A stretch of 64,000 nt of DNA. Origin: Pseudarthrobacter defluvii (lineage in GTDB: Bacteria > Actinomycetota > Actinomycetes > Actinomycetales > Micrococcaceae). Location of the stretch: positions 2,542,001 through 2,606,000 of the forward strand of contig NZ_JAUSYG010000001.1 of assembly GCF_030816725.1 (NCBI RefSeq). The letters run 5' to 3'. Positions 1 to 9,423 of the stretch are shown in pieces (the first letter of the stretch is position 1; each line of letters begins with the position of its first letter). A program made the translations under genes and the position numbers. The notes under the pieces were generated by a model. The model had not been told where the DNA came from and did not search any database. It saw nothing but the letters and a program-made list of their open reading frames with translations.

Positions 1-1338
1 CTTGTGGACGCGGGCCGAGATGCGCGACTTCATCTCGCTGACGATCTTTTCCAGCAACAGCGCGGACTGGGCCTTGTCATTGCGGTTGCTGGCGGACAGC
101 TTGGCGGAGATTTCCTTCTCCACCACCCGGGCTACGATGGCCCGGACGGCGCTGGTGCCGAGGATCTCCTTGGTCTGGCCCTCAAACTGCGGTTCCGCCA
201 GCCGCACGGTCAGCACCGCCGTCAGGCCAGCAAAGATGTCGTCCTTTTCGATCTTGTCGTTGCCGGCCTTGAGCTTGCGAGCGTTCGCCTCCACCGCTTT
301 GCGGAAGGTCTTAACCAGGGCCTGCTCGAAGCCCGACTGGTGCGTCCCGCCCTTGGGGGTGGAGATGATGTTTACGAAGCTGCGCACGGTGCTGTCGTAG
401 CCGATGCCCCAGCGCAGCGCCACGTCCACCTCGCAGTCCCGCTCCACCTCGGCCAACTGGCTGTGTCCGCGGTCGTCAAGGACCGGGACGGTCTCCTTGA
501 ATTTTCCCGAGCCGTGCAGGCGCCAGACGTCGGTGACGGCAGGATCAGCGGCGAGGAACTCGACGAACTCCGAGATGCCGCCGTCGTGGTGGAAGACCTC
601 CTCATGCGGCCCCGCTTCGCCGGGGGTCCCTGCCAGCCTGCGCTCGTCCCGCACCGTGAGCTTGAGTCCGGGCACCAGGAAGGAGGTCTGGCGGGCACGT
701 GCCACCAGGTCCTCGTAGGAGAACTTGGCATCCGGGGTGAAGATCTGCCGGTCGGCCCAGTAGCGGATCCGGGTTCCGGTGACGCCGCGTTTGGCCTTGC
801 CAACGACGTCCAGCACGGAGTCGTTGACGAACGGGGTGAACGGCGCTGCCGGGTCCAGGCGGGACCCGGTGTCCGTGAAGCGTCCGGGTTCACCCCGCCG
901 GAAGGACATTTTGTAGGTCTTGCCGCCGCGGTCCACCTCCACGTCCAGGCGGGAGGACAGGGCGTTCACCACGGAGGCGCCCACGCCGTGCAGGCCGCCC
1001 GAGGCGGTGTAGGAGCCGCCGCCGAACTTACCGCCGGCGTGCAGCTTGGTGAAGACCACCTCGACACCGGTGAGTCCCGTCTTGGGCTCCTTGTCGATGG
1101 GGATGCCGCGGCCGTCGTCGTGGATCTCCACCGAGTTGTCGGCGTGGAGGATGATGCGGATGTCGTGGCCGAACCCGGCCAGGGCCTCATCCACGGAATT
1201 GTCGATGATTTCCCAGAGGCAGTGCATGAGGCCGCGCGAGTCGGTTGAGCCGATGTACATGCCCGGGCGCTTGCGGACGGCTTCGAGGCCTTCCAGGACG
1301 GAGAGGTGCCGGGCGGTGTACTCAGAGCTTGGTGCCAC
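1..1338 (-). CDS. parE: DNA topoisomerase IV/gyrase subunit B, 3' end beyond window (partial)
   Basis: ATPase subunit of a type IIA topoisomerase, which relaxes or decatenates DNA together with a ParC/GyrA partner. The 446 residues visible include the GHKL ATPase fold: EIIDNSVDEAL at residues 43-53, a DDGRGIP motif near 77 and a GGLHGVGASVV lid near 115-125. The transducer region with GGTHQSGFEQAL follows. The reading frame runs off base 1 just before the TOPRIM domain, so the EGDSA motif is not seen. The start is GTG at 1338 with AGGAG nine bases upstream; an in-frame stop lies just before it. GyrB normally sits beside dnaA/recF, so location next to the sigma factor suggests the second, ParE-like paralogue. 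That choice is inference; the family is certain. Confidence 0.9.
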   Translation of the reverse strand, partial: MAPSSEYTARHLSVLEGLEAVRKRPGMYIGSTDSRGLMHCLWEIIDNSVDEALAGFGHDIRIILHADNSVEIHDDGRGIPIDKEPKTGLTGVEVVFTKLHAGGKFGGGSYTASGGLHGVGASVVNALSSRLDVEVDRGGKTYKMSFRRGEPGRFTDTGSRLDPAAPFTPFVNDSVLDVVGKAKRGVTGTRIRYWADRQIFTPDAKFSYEDLVARARQTSFLVPGLKLTVRDERRLAGTPGEAGPHEEVFHHDGGISEFVEFLAADPAVTDVWRLHGSGKFKETVPVLDDRGHSQLAEVERDCEVDVALRWGIGYDSTVRSFVNIISTPKGGTHQSGFEQALVKTFRKAVEANARKLKAGNDKIEKDDIFAGLTAVLTVRLAEPQFEGQTKEILGTSAVRAIVARVVEKEISAKLSASNRNDKAQSALLLEKIVSEMKSRISARVHK

Positions 1339-1594
1339 TGGTGGTGAACTCCTTCAGGGACGTCGTTGCGGCGCTGGAACCGCACCTTCCAGAGTAGTCG
1401 GCGGCGGCGGTGAGAGCCGTCTGCCACACCCGCCGGCGGCTGTGCGGCGCGCCACGGACCTCCGTGTCCGGCGGAACTTGGCCATTCTTGACGGAAGCTT
1501 GCGGATACGCGCACAGCGAACTTGCCCCATCCTTGCGATGGTTTGGATACGAATGCTGGTTATATAGATGTACTGATCTACTAAGGAGGCCGAC

Positions 1595-1816
1595 ATGACA
1601 ACAGCAGTGGCAGACCGCACGCTCAACGCACTCGACCGGTGCGACCGTTGCGGAGCCCAGGCATATGTGCGGGTTGTACTCGAGTCCTCCGGCGGTGAGC
1701 TGCTGTTCTGCGGCCACCACGCCCGTGCAGTCGAGGCGACGCTCAAGCCGTTGAGCTCCGACTGGCACGATGAGACGGGAAAGCTTCACGAGAAAGCTGC
1801 CGTGGAAATCGACTAG
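1595..1816 (+). CDS. DUF7455-like small zinc-finger protein
   Basis: A 73-residue protein of unknown function, matching from memory a small family widespread in actinobacteria and often found near the primary sigma factor. It has a CDRC pair at residues 16-19 and FCGHH at 38-42, which could make a Cys/His zinc site; an acidic, charged tail follows. The ATG has a near-perfect AAGGAGG Shine-Dalgarno seven to eight bases upstream, so the start is secure. It is divergent from parE and followed by a strong hairpin, so it is probably a single-gene unit. An AT-rich TTATATAG stretch about 35 bases upstream may be its -10 element, but no good -35 partner is visible. Confidence 0.75.
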   Translation: MTTAVADRTLNALDRCDRCGAQAYVRVVLESSGGELLFCGHHARAVEATLKPLSSDWHDETGKLHEKAAVEID

Positions 1817-1840
1817 ATGAGGCATCGGTAACAACGAACC

Positions 1841-1875
1841 CTGCGGGGCCTTTCCACCACGGAAGGGCCCCGCAG
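1841..1875 (+). terminator. Hairpin after the DUF7455-like gene
   Basis: Fifteen-base arms CTGCGGGGCCTTTCC and GGAAGGGCCCCGCAG pair with one G-T wobble around a five-base loop. It starts 24 bases after the stop codon. There is no long T run. Confidence 0.7.
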
Positions 1876-1925
1876 GCGTTTAACGGCGCAGCGCCTCACT
1901 GGGAAAAACGGCACCTAAAAAGCAT

Positions 1926-1967
1926 GGGCCGTTCCGGAGCCACCCAAGGGTGGGTCCGGAACGGCCC
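1926..1967. terminator. Bidirectional terminator between the DUF7455-like gene and sigA
   Basis: A perfect 13-bp stem GGGCCGTTCCGGA / TCCGGAACGGCCC encloses a 16-base loop that is itself partly self-complementary. It is followed by CTGCTTTT on the plus strand and by ATGCTTTTT on the minus strand, so it can stop both converging transcripts. Confidence 0.8.
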
Positions 1968-1984
1968 CTGCTTTTCGTGCGGGC

Positions 1985-3289
1985 CTAGTCCAGGTAGTCC
2001 CGCAGGACCTGGGACCTGGAGGGGTGGCGGAGCTTGGACATGGTCTTCGATTCGATCTGGCGGATGCGTTCGCGGGTGACGCCGTAGACCTTGCCGATTT
2101 CGTCTAAAGTCTTCGGCTGGCCGTCGGTCAGGCCGAAGCGCATGGCGACGACGCCGGCCTCGCGTTCGGAAAGGGTGTCCAGCACGGAGTGCAGCTGCTC
2201 CTGCAGGAGCGTAAAGCTGACTGCGTCAGCCGGGACAACGGCCTCGGAGTCCTCGATCAGGTCGCCGAACTCGGAATCGCCGTCCTCGCCCAGAGGGGTG
2301 TGCAGCGAAATGGGCTCGCGGCCGTACTTCTGGACTTCGACCACCTTTTCGGGGGTCATGTCCAGTTCCAGGGCCAGTTCTTCAGGCGTGGGTTCGCGGC
2401 CCAGGTCCTGCAGCATCTGGCGCTGGACACGTGCCAGCTTGTTGATGACCTCAACCATGTGCACCGGGATGCGGATGGTACGGGCCTGGTCGGCCATGGC
2501 GCGGGTGATGGCCTGCCGGATCCACCAGGTGGCGTAGGTGGAGAACTTGAAGCCCTTGGTGTAATCGAACTTCTCCACGGCGCGGATCAGGCCCAGGTTG
2601 CCTTCCTGGATCAGGTCCAGGAACAGCATGCCGCGGCCGGTGTAGCGCTTGGCCAGTGAGACCACAAGGCGGAGGTTTGCCTCCAGCAGGTGGTTCTTGG
2701 CGCGCTTGCCGTCGTGGATGATGAATTCGAGTTCACGCTTGTACTTCGGATCCATGGACCCGTCGTCGGCGGCGATCTTTTCCTCGGCGAAGAGCCCGGC
2801 CTCGATCCGCAGCGCAAGATCGACTTCCTGCTCGGCGTTGAGCAGGGCCACCTTACCGATCTGCTTCAGGTAGTCCTTGACGGGGTCAGCCGTAGCGCCG
2901 GCAGACATGACCTGCTGCACGGGGGCGTCGTCATCGTCTGCGTCAGAGTAGACGAAGCCTTTGCCGCTGCCGGCGGCACCCTTGACGGGATCAGCTTCGG
3001 CATCTTCCTCAACGACTTCGAGTGCGGTCTCGTCGATGTCTTCCTCGACTTCTTCGACCTCGTCCGCGTCAACGTCACCGGCGGTCTTTCCAGCCGCTGC
3101 TGCGGCCTTGGCGCCGGGCTTGGGCCCACGTTTCTTGGGCTCGCGCTTGCCGTCCGCCGCAGCTTCGCCGGCCGAAGCCTTGTTGGCTGCCCGCGTGGCT
3201 GCCCGCTTGGCATTGGTCGCGGCCTGCTTCTCCTCAGGGGACAAGACATCCTGGGCGGCGGAATCCTTCTTCGTGGAAGACGGGGTCAC
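1985..3289 (-). CDS. sigA: RNA polymerase primary sigma factor (SigA/HrdB/RpoD)
   Basis: The housekeeping sigma factor that directs RNA polymerase to most promoters. Of its 434 residues about the first 130 are a low-complexity Lys/Ala then Asp/Glu-rich extension typical of actinobacterial SigA. Region 1.2 ([16 protein letters not shown]) follows, then region 2 with [16 protein letters not shown] and the core promoter-melting motif [17 protein letters not shown]. Region 3 comes next, and region 4 has the helix-turn-helix [11 protein letters not shown] and the usual SQVLRDYLD end. The start is GTG at 3289 with AGAAAGG eight bases upstream. It is monocistronic by context: a terminator lies downstream and a 328-bp gap upstream. 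Confidence 0.97.
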   Translation of the reverse strand: MTPSSTKKDSAAQDVLSPEEKQAATNAKRAATRAANKASAGEAAADGKREPKKRGPKPGAKAAAAAGKTAGDVDADEVEEVEEDIDETALEVVEEDAEADPVKGAAGSGKGFVYSDADDDDAPVQQVMSAGATADPVKDYLKQIGKVALLNAEQEVDLALRIEAGLFAEEKIAADDGSMDPKYKRELEFIIHDGKRAKNHLLEANLRLVVSLAKRYTGRGMLFLDLIQEGNLGLIRAVEKFDYTKGFKFSTYATWWIRQAITRAMADQARTIRIPVHMVEVINKLARVQRQMLQDLGREPTPEELALELDMTPEKVVEVQKYGREPISLHTPLGEDGDSEFGDLIEDSEAVVPADAVSFTLLQEQLHSVLDTLSEREAGVVAMRFGLTDGQPKTLDEIGKVYGVTRERIRQIESKTMSKLRHPSRSQVLRDYLD

Positions 3290-3617
3290 AGAAAACCTTT
3301 CTAGCGGTGGTCTGTGGAATCACCATACGGGCAACACCACTATGACCCTGTCAAGTCCGTGATGAAAACCAAGCGCCACCACGGACGGCAGAGTCACTTA
3401 AGACAACTCCCGAAGCGGCTGTATTGTTCCCTTGCGGGACCGTTACAAGCACTCGATACACGGACCCAACCGGGTCTCGGCATCCATTGTCTCATGATTT
3501 GCCCGGATCCGGCCTCCCCGCCGCAATCCGTTCCCGCCACTTGCCGAAGGTCTTGCCCACGCCGGCCGGCGTATCACGCTCCTTACCCTGGTGGGCAGCC
3601 CCTCACAGCTCCCACTT
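3290..3617. other. Intergenic region upstream of sigA
   Basis: 328 bp without a credible gene. On the minus strand a perfect TTGACA lies at 3350-3355, followed 21 bases later by TATGGT. The spacing is longer than ideal, so this is only a possible sigA promoter. No clear hairpin terminator for the upstream DUF4192 gene was found. Confidence 0.4.
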
Positions 3618-4931
3618 TCACCCGGCGGGGTCCTCCCCGAACTTCTGCCAGGCGGCCTCCCTGCGCGCCGCCCAGCCACAGAGCGTTCCCCTGCCCACGA
3701 GATCCAGCAGAAGTTCCGCGAGCCTGTATTCCGGCTCCAGCTCGAGGGCCTGCCCCAGGTAGGCGGCAGCGTAGGAACCGCGGCCCCGGCACCACGCCAC
3801 CCAGCCGCGCATGGTCAGCGCCGCGGCAGCAGCCTGACCTCCCAGCACAGCCAGTTGCCCGAGGACCCGGTCCAGCGTTTCCAAGCCTGCCCAGTCGGGG
3901 ACGTCGGGCGCAACGCCCATAAGGACCTCGCCGTAGCCGGCTGGAACGGAACCAGAGCGGGCCGCCCCATCCTTGGCCCGGCGCGGCGGCCGAAGGGCAG
4001 CTGCCCTTCCTCCTGCCGTTTCCGTCCCCGGTTTGCCCAACGGCGAGGCCCGGAGGGGGAATTCGGCTGGCGGCAGCAGCGGCAGCAACACCACGGACCC
4101 GTCGGCGCCGCCCCCGTCATCACCTTCCGCAAAGACGTTGAACTGTTCCGCGCCGGCTTCGGCAGCGTTCGTGCCCGCGGCGGCCATCACCATCACGGCG
4201 TCCCGCCACGTGGGGACCAGGAGCGTGGCACGAAGAAAGGCATCCCGCTCTATATCAGGCAACCCGGCATCCGCCGAGCCGCGGTCCAGCAGCATCTGCC
4301 AAAAGCCGAGCACGGCCTTGAACTGCGCACGGCTTCGGGACCGCCCTCCCAATTCCTCTTGCCAGCCGGCCTGTGCTTCAAGGACTGCGGCCAGGTGCAT
4401 GGCAGGCACCGGCGCTTCCGGCGCGCTTCCGGCCCTTGGTGCCGGGCCGACGCTGCTCCCCCGGTAGACCATTTCCGTATTCAGCATGCTGTCCCGGATC
4501 TCCTGAACCGGACGCCCCGGAAGCGGGCAACATGAACCATCGCTGCACAGGGCGTCCCGCCAATAGTCATCGCCCACAAACCAGGCAGCACGGACCGGCA
4601 TCCCGGCTTGGTCCAGGGAACACTGCACTGTGGAAATCAGGAGGTCGTAGGCGCTCGGCGGGACCATTCCGGCGTCAGAGGTGAAGACGGCCAGCAGTGC
4701 GCCGTCCGCATCCTGGTCCGACTCAAGGTAGCGCCGGACGGCGCCGGCAAACCCGAAAGGATCGCCCTGCCCGTCAGGTGACGGAAGGTCAAGCCGCAGC
4801 GTGGCGCCCAGCCTGGTGCCGTGCAGCGTCATGGCCACCAGGCTGGAAACCGGCCAGTACCCCAGGCTGTGTGGAATGAAGCCAAGAATGTCTTCCGGCC
4901 CGCGGATTGTTAATCGTTCTGGAGCTGTCAT
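3618..4931 (-). CDS. DUF4192 domain-containing protein
   Basis: A 437-residue soluble protein of the actinobacterial DUF4192 family, whose function is unknown. The family hallmark is near the N-terminus: LTIRGPEDILGFIPHSLGY, followed by the SLVAMTLHG strand. The C-terminal part (WVAWCRGRGSYAAAYL onwards) looks like a short helical repeat region. I chose ATG at 4931, giving MTAPERLTIRG, with GGAG just upstream. The frame is open to a TTG at 4973, which would add 14 Ala/Pro-rich residues. It lies between the MFS gene (122-bp gap) and sigA on the same strand. Family assignment is from motif recall. Confidence 0.8.
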   Translation of the reverse strand: MTAPERLTIRGPEDILGFIPHSLGYWPVSSLVAMTLHGTRLGATLRLDLPSPDGQGDPFGFAGAVRRYLESDQDADGALLAVFTSDAGMVPPSAYDLLISTVQCSLDQAGMPVRAAWFVGDDYWRDALCSDGSCCPLPGRPVQEIRDSMLNTEMVYRGSSVGPAPRAGSAPEAPVPAMHLAAVLEAQAGWQEELGGRSRSRAQFKAVLGFWQMLLDRGSADAGLPDIERDAFLRATLLVPTWRDAVMVMAAAGTNAAEAGAEQFNVFAEGDDGGGADGSVVLLPLLPPAEFPLRASPLGKPGTETAGGRAAALRPPRRAKDGAARSGSVPAGYGEVLMGVAPDVPDWAGLETLDRVLGQLAVLGGQAAAAALTMRGWVAWCRGRGSYAAAYLGQALELEPEYRLAELLLDLVGRGTLCGWAARREAAWQKFGEDPAG

Positions 4932-5053
4932 GGCTCCAGCTTTCGCCGCCGGAACTGCCGCGGGCAGGGGCAAGCTCAGCTATGTGGGCAAACGGCCCGG
5001 TGGAGGAACAGTGACAAAAAAGGAACGGTGGCAAAGGAAGGAACGAAAACGCC

Positions 5054-6403
5054 TCAGTCGTCCGTCCGCGCCGGCTGGCGGCGGCGGGCCAGGCTTTCCC
5101 TCCGCTGCCGGGCCAGGGCGCTGCGCAGCGGCGGCACCACGATTCCCTGGGCGGCCATCTGCCGGCGAACCTTCCGCCGCGAGGCCACGATGGCCGCGGC
5201 GCCGACCGCCAGGAGCAGGAACTGGACGCTCAGGGCCAGCCGGAAAGGATCCAGGCCATACAGCACCCCCTGCGAGAACCCCGTGGCGTAGAGGAGGTCG
5301 AGCACCAGCCCGATGAGGAAGATGGACACCAGGGCAGCGATGAAGCCGCCAACGTTGACGATCCCGGTGGCGGTGCCGATCCGGTGCGCGGGGTTGAAGG
5401 TCCGGGCGAAGTCGAAGCCGATCATCGAGCCGGGGCCGCCGATGGCGAGTACCACCACCAGGCCGGCCAACAGCCACAGCGGAGCCCGTCCGGGCAGCAG
5501 CAGCACCGCCGCCCAGGCTGCGGCGGTGGCGGCGGCGATCAGCAGCACCATGGTGGAGCGGCGCAGGGGGTGGCGCGACACGAAACGCCCGATGAAGGGG
5601 CCCACCGCCATGGCCGCGGCGACATACAGCGCCATCAGGGCGGCGACGGTGCCGGCATCCAGGCCCTGCCCCGAAATCAGGAACGGATAACCCCAGGTCA
5701 TGGCAAACACGGTGCCGCTGAACTGGATGGTGAAATGGCTCCACATCCCCAGCCGGGTGCCGGGCTGCCGCCACGCACGGGCCAGCGAGGCACCGGTTGC
5801 CCTGAGGCCCTGCCGGGCGGCCGGCCGCTCGGTGCCGGGGGGAGCATCCTGCAGCAGCACGATGACAAGTACGACGGCGAGTGCGGACATCCCTGCCAGC
5901 ATCAGGAAGGCAGGGGTCCAGCCGGACTGGTGCAGCACCAGCGCGAAGGGCAGGACACTGAACAGCTGCCCCAGCTGGCCGGACATGCCGGTCAGCTGGG
6001 TGACGAGCGGGACGCGCGCGGGGGCGAACCACAGCGGAATAAGCCGGATCACCGAGATGAAGGTCATCGCATCGCCGGCGCCCACCAGGACGCGGCCCAG
6101 GACTCCCCCGGGAATACTCTCGGCAAACGCCAGCTGCAGCTGTCCCAGCCCCATGAGGACAGCGCCCCCGGCGATCATGACGCGCGAACCGAGCCTGTCC
6201 ACCAGCACGCCCACGGGAATCTGGAGTCCGGCGTAGACCAGCAGCTGCAGGACGGTGAAGAAGGAAATGGCCGACGCCGTGGCGTGGAAGCGCTCCGTGG
6301 CTTCCAGGCCCACCACGCCGAACGAGGTCCGCTGTGCCACGGCCACCAGGTACCCGAAGATTCCAATGGTCCAGATAAGCCAGGCGCGGGGTGCAGTCAC
6401 CAC
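5054..6403 (-). CDS. MFS transporter
   Basis: A 449-residue integral membrane protein with about twelve hydrophobic segments, the layout of major facilitator superfamily permeases. The loop between helices 2 and 3 carries PVGVLVDRLGSR, a recognisable form of the MFS GxxxDRxGRR motif, and GRFVSRHPLRR occupies the matching place in the second half. The substrate cannot be told. A basic tail (RRKVRRQMAAQ, then RQRRESLARRRQ) ends the protein. The start is one of two consecutive GTG codons at 6403/6400 with a poor ribosome site. It is 48 bp downstream of the PAC2 gene on the same strand, so the two may be co-transcribed. Confidence 0.88.
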   Translation of the reverse strand: MVTAPRAWLIWTIGIFGYLVAVAQRTSFGVVGLEATERFHATASAISFFTVLQLLVYAGLQIPVGVLVDRLGSRVMIAGGAVLMGLGQLQLAFAESIPGGVLGRVLVGAGDAMTFISVIRLIPLWFAPARVPLVTQLTGMSGQLGQLFSVLPFALVLHQSGWTPAFLMLAGMSALAVVLVIVLLQDAPPGTERPAARQGLRATGASLARAWRQPGTRLGMWSHFTIQFSGTVFAMTWGYPFLISGQGLDAGTVAALMALYVAAAMAVGPFIGRFVSRHPLRRSTMVLLIAAATAAAWAAVLLLPGRAPLWLLAGLVVVLAIGGPGSMIGFDFARTFNPAHRIGTATGIVNVGGFIAALVSIFLIGLVLDLLYATGFSQGVLYGLDPFRLALSVQFLLLAVGAAAIVASRRKVRRQMAAQGIVVPPLRSALARQRRESLARRRQPARTDD

Positions 6404-6451
6404 TTCATTATGCCCGGCTCCCGGGCGCGAACCTGAAGCTGTGACGCCGGG

Positions 6452-7390
6452 CTACTGCCCCGGGTTTTCCCTGGCCAGGTAGGCCTCCACGGCGGCACCC
6501 AAGTCGTCCGCGTCGGGAAGCTCATCGTTTTCGTTGGCCAACAGCGACCGGCGAACGATGCCGTCCGACTTCTCGTCGTACCGGGTCTCAAGCCGGGACA
6601 CCACCTGCTGGACTTCCTCCGACCCCTCGATCTGCTCGGCGATCTGGCGGCTAACTTCGCGGCCTGATTCACGGAGCCGGTCGGTGGGCAGCATCAGGGA
6701 GGTCGCGGCGCCAAGGTATTCCAGCCCGGCGACGGCGGCGGTGGGGTACTCGGCCTCGGCAAGGTAGTGCGGTACATGGATCACGTAGCCGGCAACGTTG
6801 CGTCCGGCTTCCACGAGGCGCAGCTCCAGGAGGTGCCCAACGGCGGCGGGAACTTCAACGGTGGGCTTCCACACCGAGATGCCCTCGATCAGCTCCGGCC
6901 GGTTCCCGTGCACCGTCACGCCCACGGGGCGGGTGTGCGGCACGGGCATAGGGATGGAGTGGATCCACGTAACGAGGTTGACGTCCAGCTTCTCCACGAT
7001 GTTCACCACGGCGCGGGCGAACCGTTCCCACTGCAGGTCGGGTTCGAAGCCGGCCAGGAGGAGGAACGGCTTTCCCAGTCCGTCCACCAGCCGGTAGAGA
7101 GCCAGCCGGGGCTCCTGGTAGTCCTGGATGTGGTCTTCAACGAAGCTCAGGTGCGGCCGCCGGGACCTGTAGTCGATCAGCTGGTCGGCATCGAAGACCG
7201 CGACGGGCTGGGCATCGAGGGAGTCCAGCAGCTCTGCGTTGATCTGCTTTACCACGTGGCCGGCGTCGGCAAACCCGGTGAAACCCATGACCATGTTCAG
7301 TCCCTGGAGCTCGGGGCTGTGGAACAGCTCGATGTTGCTGGCATAGAGCGCGTCGGGGTCCAGCAGGGAGCCGGAAATCCGTTCAAGCAC
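6452..7390 (-). CDS. PAC2 (proteasome assembly chaperone) family protein
   Basis: A 312-residue protein of the PAC2 family, related to eukaryotic proteasome assembly chaperone 2 and common in actinobacteria and archaea. The sequence shows the family-typical N-terminal MVMGFTGFADAGHV turn, VFDADQLIDYRSRRP near residue 70, and a central WIHSIPMPVPHTRP followed by VTVHGNRPELI. Its bacterial role is not established; a link to proteasome biology is only suggested by family. GTG at 7390 is preceded by GAAAGGAA at good spacing. It is divergent from the leucyl aminopeptidase gene across 256 bp and probably heads a unit with the MFS gene. Confidence 0.85.
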   Translation of the reverse strand: MLERISGSLLDPDALYASNIELFHSPELQGLNMVMGFTGFADAGHVVKQINAELLDSLDAQPVAVFDADQLIDYRSRRPHLSFVEDHIQDYQEPRLALYRLVDGLGKPFLLLAGFEPDLQWERFARAVVNIVEKLDVNLVTWIHSIPMPVPHTRPVGVTVHGNRPELIEGISVWKPTVEVPAAVGHLLELRLVEAGRNVAGYVIHVPHYLAEAEYPTAAVAGLEYLGAATSLMLPTDRLRESGREVSRQIAEQIEGSEEVQQVVSRLETRYDEKSDGIVRRSLLANENDELPDADDLGAAVEAYLARENPGQ

Positions 7391-7646
7391 GGCATGTTCC
7401 TTTCAGGGTGCGGGTTGACATCATTCATAACGCAGCGGGGGCGCGGCACATTCCGCCGGACGGTGTGGCGCACCTCTCAGGAAATTCTCCCGGCGCGCCG
7501 GCGAAGGGCTACGATCGGAACTGGCCTGCCAGGCGGGCCTGCACGTACCCGGGGACCATCCAGAACGGCGGGATCCGGGGCCACCATGGCAGAGCGCCCA
7601 ACATGCATCCCTGCCCGAACGTTTCGAGAATTGAGGACTCATCCCT

Positions 7647-9170
7647 GTGGTCAAGAATACTGAAGTCAACCTTAGTACCGTCTCGCGGGACCTTAAGAGG
7701 AACCCCAGTGATGCAGTGGTCATCGGGGTGGGGCAGGGAACCGACGGGCCGGTCCTGTTGGACAACCCCCTGACGGCGAAGTCAGCGGAGGCCCTCGCGG
7801 ACTCTCTCAAGGCACTCGGCGTCACGGGCGCCGCGGACCAGCTGGTGCGGCTGCCGGGCCTGTCCGAAACGGGTGCCGGCATCCTGGTCCTGGCCGGCGT
7901 GGGCAAGGTTCCGGCCACCGGGCCGCTTCCGGCCGAATCGCTCCGCCGGGCAGCGGGATCGGCCCTCCGGCAGCTGGCCGGCGTGGCTACAGTCACCCTG
8001 GCGTTCCCGACGGCGACGGTGCAGGACGTCACGGCCGTCGCCGAGGGTGCCGCGCTGGGCGCCTACTCATTCACCGAGTTCCGTTCCTCGACGGACGGGC
8101 TCAAGGACCCCGTCCGCAACGCCGTGATCTTCACCGAACTGGCCGGCACTCCGGAGCTGGAGGCGGCGCTGAAGCGTGCCGGCCTGGTGGCCAAGGCCGT
8201 GAACGCCACCCGGTCCCTGGTCAACACCCCGCCCAGCCACCTCTACCCGGAGTCATTCGCGGAGGCCGCAAAGGACCTCGCGAAGGGCCTGCCGGTCAAG
8301 GTCACCGTTTGGGACGAAAAGCGCCTCGAAAGGGAAGGCTTCGGCGGCATCATGGGCGTGGGCAAGGGGTCCACCCGGCAGCCGCGTCTGGTCAAGGTGG
8401 AATACTCCCCTGCCAAGGCCACCGCCAAGATCGCGCTCGTGGGCAAGGGCATCACGTTCGACACCGGCGGAATCTCGCTCAAGCCGGCCCTGAACATGGG
8501 CGACATGAAGAGCGACATGGCGGGCGCCGCCGTCGTCCTTAACACTGTCCTGGCCCTCGCCGGCCTGGGCCTGCCGGTCAAGGCGACCGCCTGGCTTTGC
8601 ATCGCGGAAAACATGCCCGGCGGCGGCGCCTCACGTCCTGCCGACGTCCTGACCATGTTCGGCGGCAAGACAGTGGAGGTCCTCAATACCGACGCCGAAG
8701 GCCGCCTGGTCATGGCGGACGGCATCGTCGCCGCGAGCCGCGAATACCCGGACGCCATCATCGACGTCGCCACCCTCACCGGAGCCCAGCTCATCGCACT
8801 GGGCAACCGCACGGCCGGGGTCATGGGCTCTGACAGCGTCACGGGCGCGCTCAAAGCGGCGGCGGACCGTGCCGGCGAGCTGGTCTGGCCCATGCCCCTG
8901 CCGGAGGAACTGCGTCCCACCCTGGACTCCCAGGTGGCGGACCTTGCCAACATCGGCGAACGCCACGGCGGAATGATGACCGCAGCCGTGTTCCTGCGCG
9001 AATTCGTGGGTACGGACAAGACGGGCGAACAGATCCCCTGGGCGCACATTGACATCGCAGGACCGTCCTTTAACAACGGCAGCCCCTACGGCTACACCCA
9101 CAAGCAAGGCACGGGCTGCACCGTCCGGACCCTGGTTGCCTACGTGGAAGACATCCTGGCAGCTGCTTAG
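7647..9170 (+). CDS. pepA: Leucyl aminopeptidase (M17, cytosol aminopeptidase)
   Basis: A cytoplasmic two-metal peptidase that removes N-terminal residues, especially leucine, from peptides. The 507-residue length is normal for the family. The C-terminal catalytic domain shows GKGITFDTGGISLKP near residue 265, with metal-binding Lys and Asp, then MKSDMAGAAVV, and the M17 signature NTDAEGRLVMADG near 347. The variable N-terminal domain fills the first ~160 residues. The start is GTG at 7647 with GAGGA nine bases upstream. A strong hairpin follows the stop, so the gene is probably transcribed alone. Confidence 0.96.
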   Translation: MVKNTEVNLSTVSRDLKRNPSDAVVIGVGQGTDGPVLLDNPLTAKSAEALADSLKALGVTGAADQLVRLPGLSETGAGILVLAGVGKVPATGPLPAESLRRAAGSALRQLAGVATVTLAFPTATVQDVTAVAEGAALGAYSFTEFRSSTDGLKDPVRNAVIFTELAGTPELEAALKRAGLVAKAVNATRSLVNTPPSHLYPESFAEAAKDLAKGLPVKVTVWDEKRLEREGFGGIMGVGKGSTRQPRLVKVEYSPAKATAKIALVGKGITFDTGGISLKPALNMGDMKSDMAGAAVVLNTVLALAGLGLPVKATAWLCIAENMPGGGASRPADVLTMFGGKTVEVLNTDAEGRLVMADGIVAASREYPDAIIDVATLTGAQLIALGNRTAGVMGSDSVTGALKAAADRAGELVWPMPLPEELRPTLDSQVADLANIGERHGGMMTAAVFLREFVGTDKTGEQIPWAHIDIAGPSFNNGSPYGYTHKQGTGCTVRTLVAYVEDILAAA

Positions 9171-9192
9171 CCGGCTGCTGAAGCCAGTCCAA

Positions 9193-9235
9193 CGCGGCTC
9201 TGCGGCGCAGGCGATCCCTGCGCCACAGAGCCGCG
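9193..9235 (+). terminator. Terminator after pepA
   Basis: Long hairpin: arms beginning CGCGGCTCTG and ending CAGAGCCGCG, continued by GGCGCAGG/CCTGCGCC with one internal mismatch and a short loop. It begins 22 bases after the pepA stop. Confidence 0.8.
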
Positions 9236-9423
9236 TGAGACTGGACACAAGCGCTCCACAAAGGCAGTGCCAAGGTGGAGCATGGATAGGTGGTTCGCTA
9301 AGGTGAACCACGGTAGTCACAAATGCAAGAGAGTTGCCCTGCTGACATAATCACGGCAGTGCAAGTTCCAAGACCAGATGATGCGCGCTGACCGCGTCAT
9401 CGTTCACGCGAGGGAGCGTTTTA

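Noticed and set aside
1530..1575. Promoter before the DUF7455-like gene
   Set aside because: An AT-rich TTATATAG is present but no -35 hexamer lies at a suitable distance.
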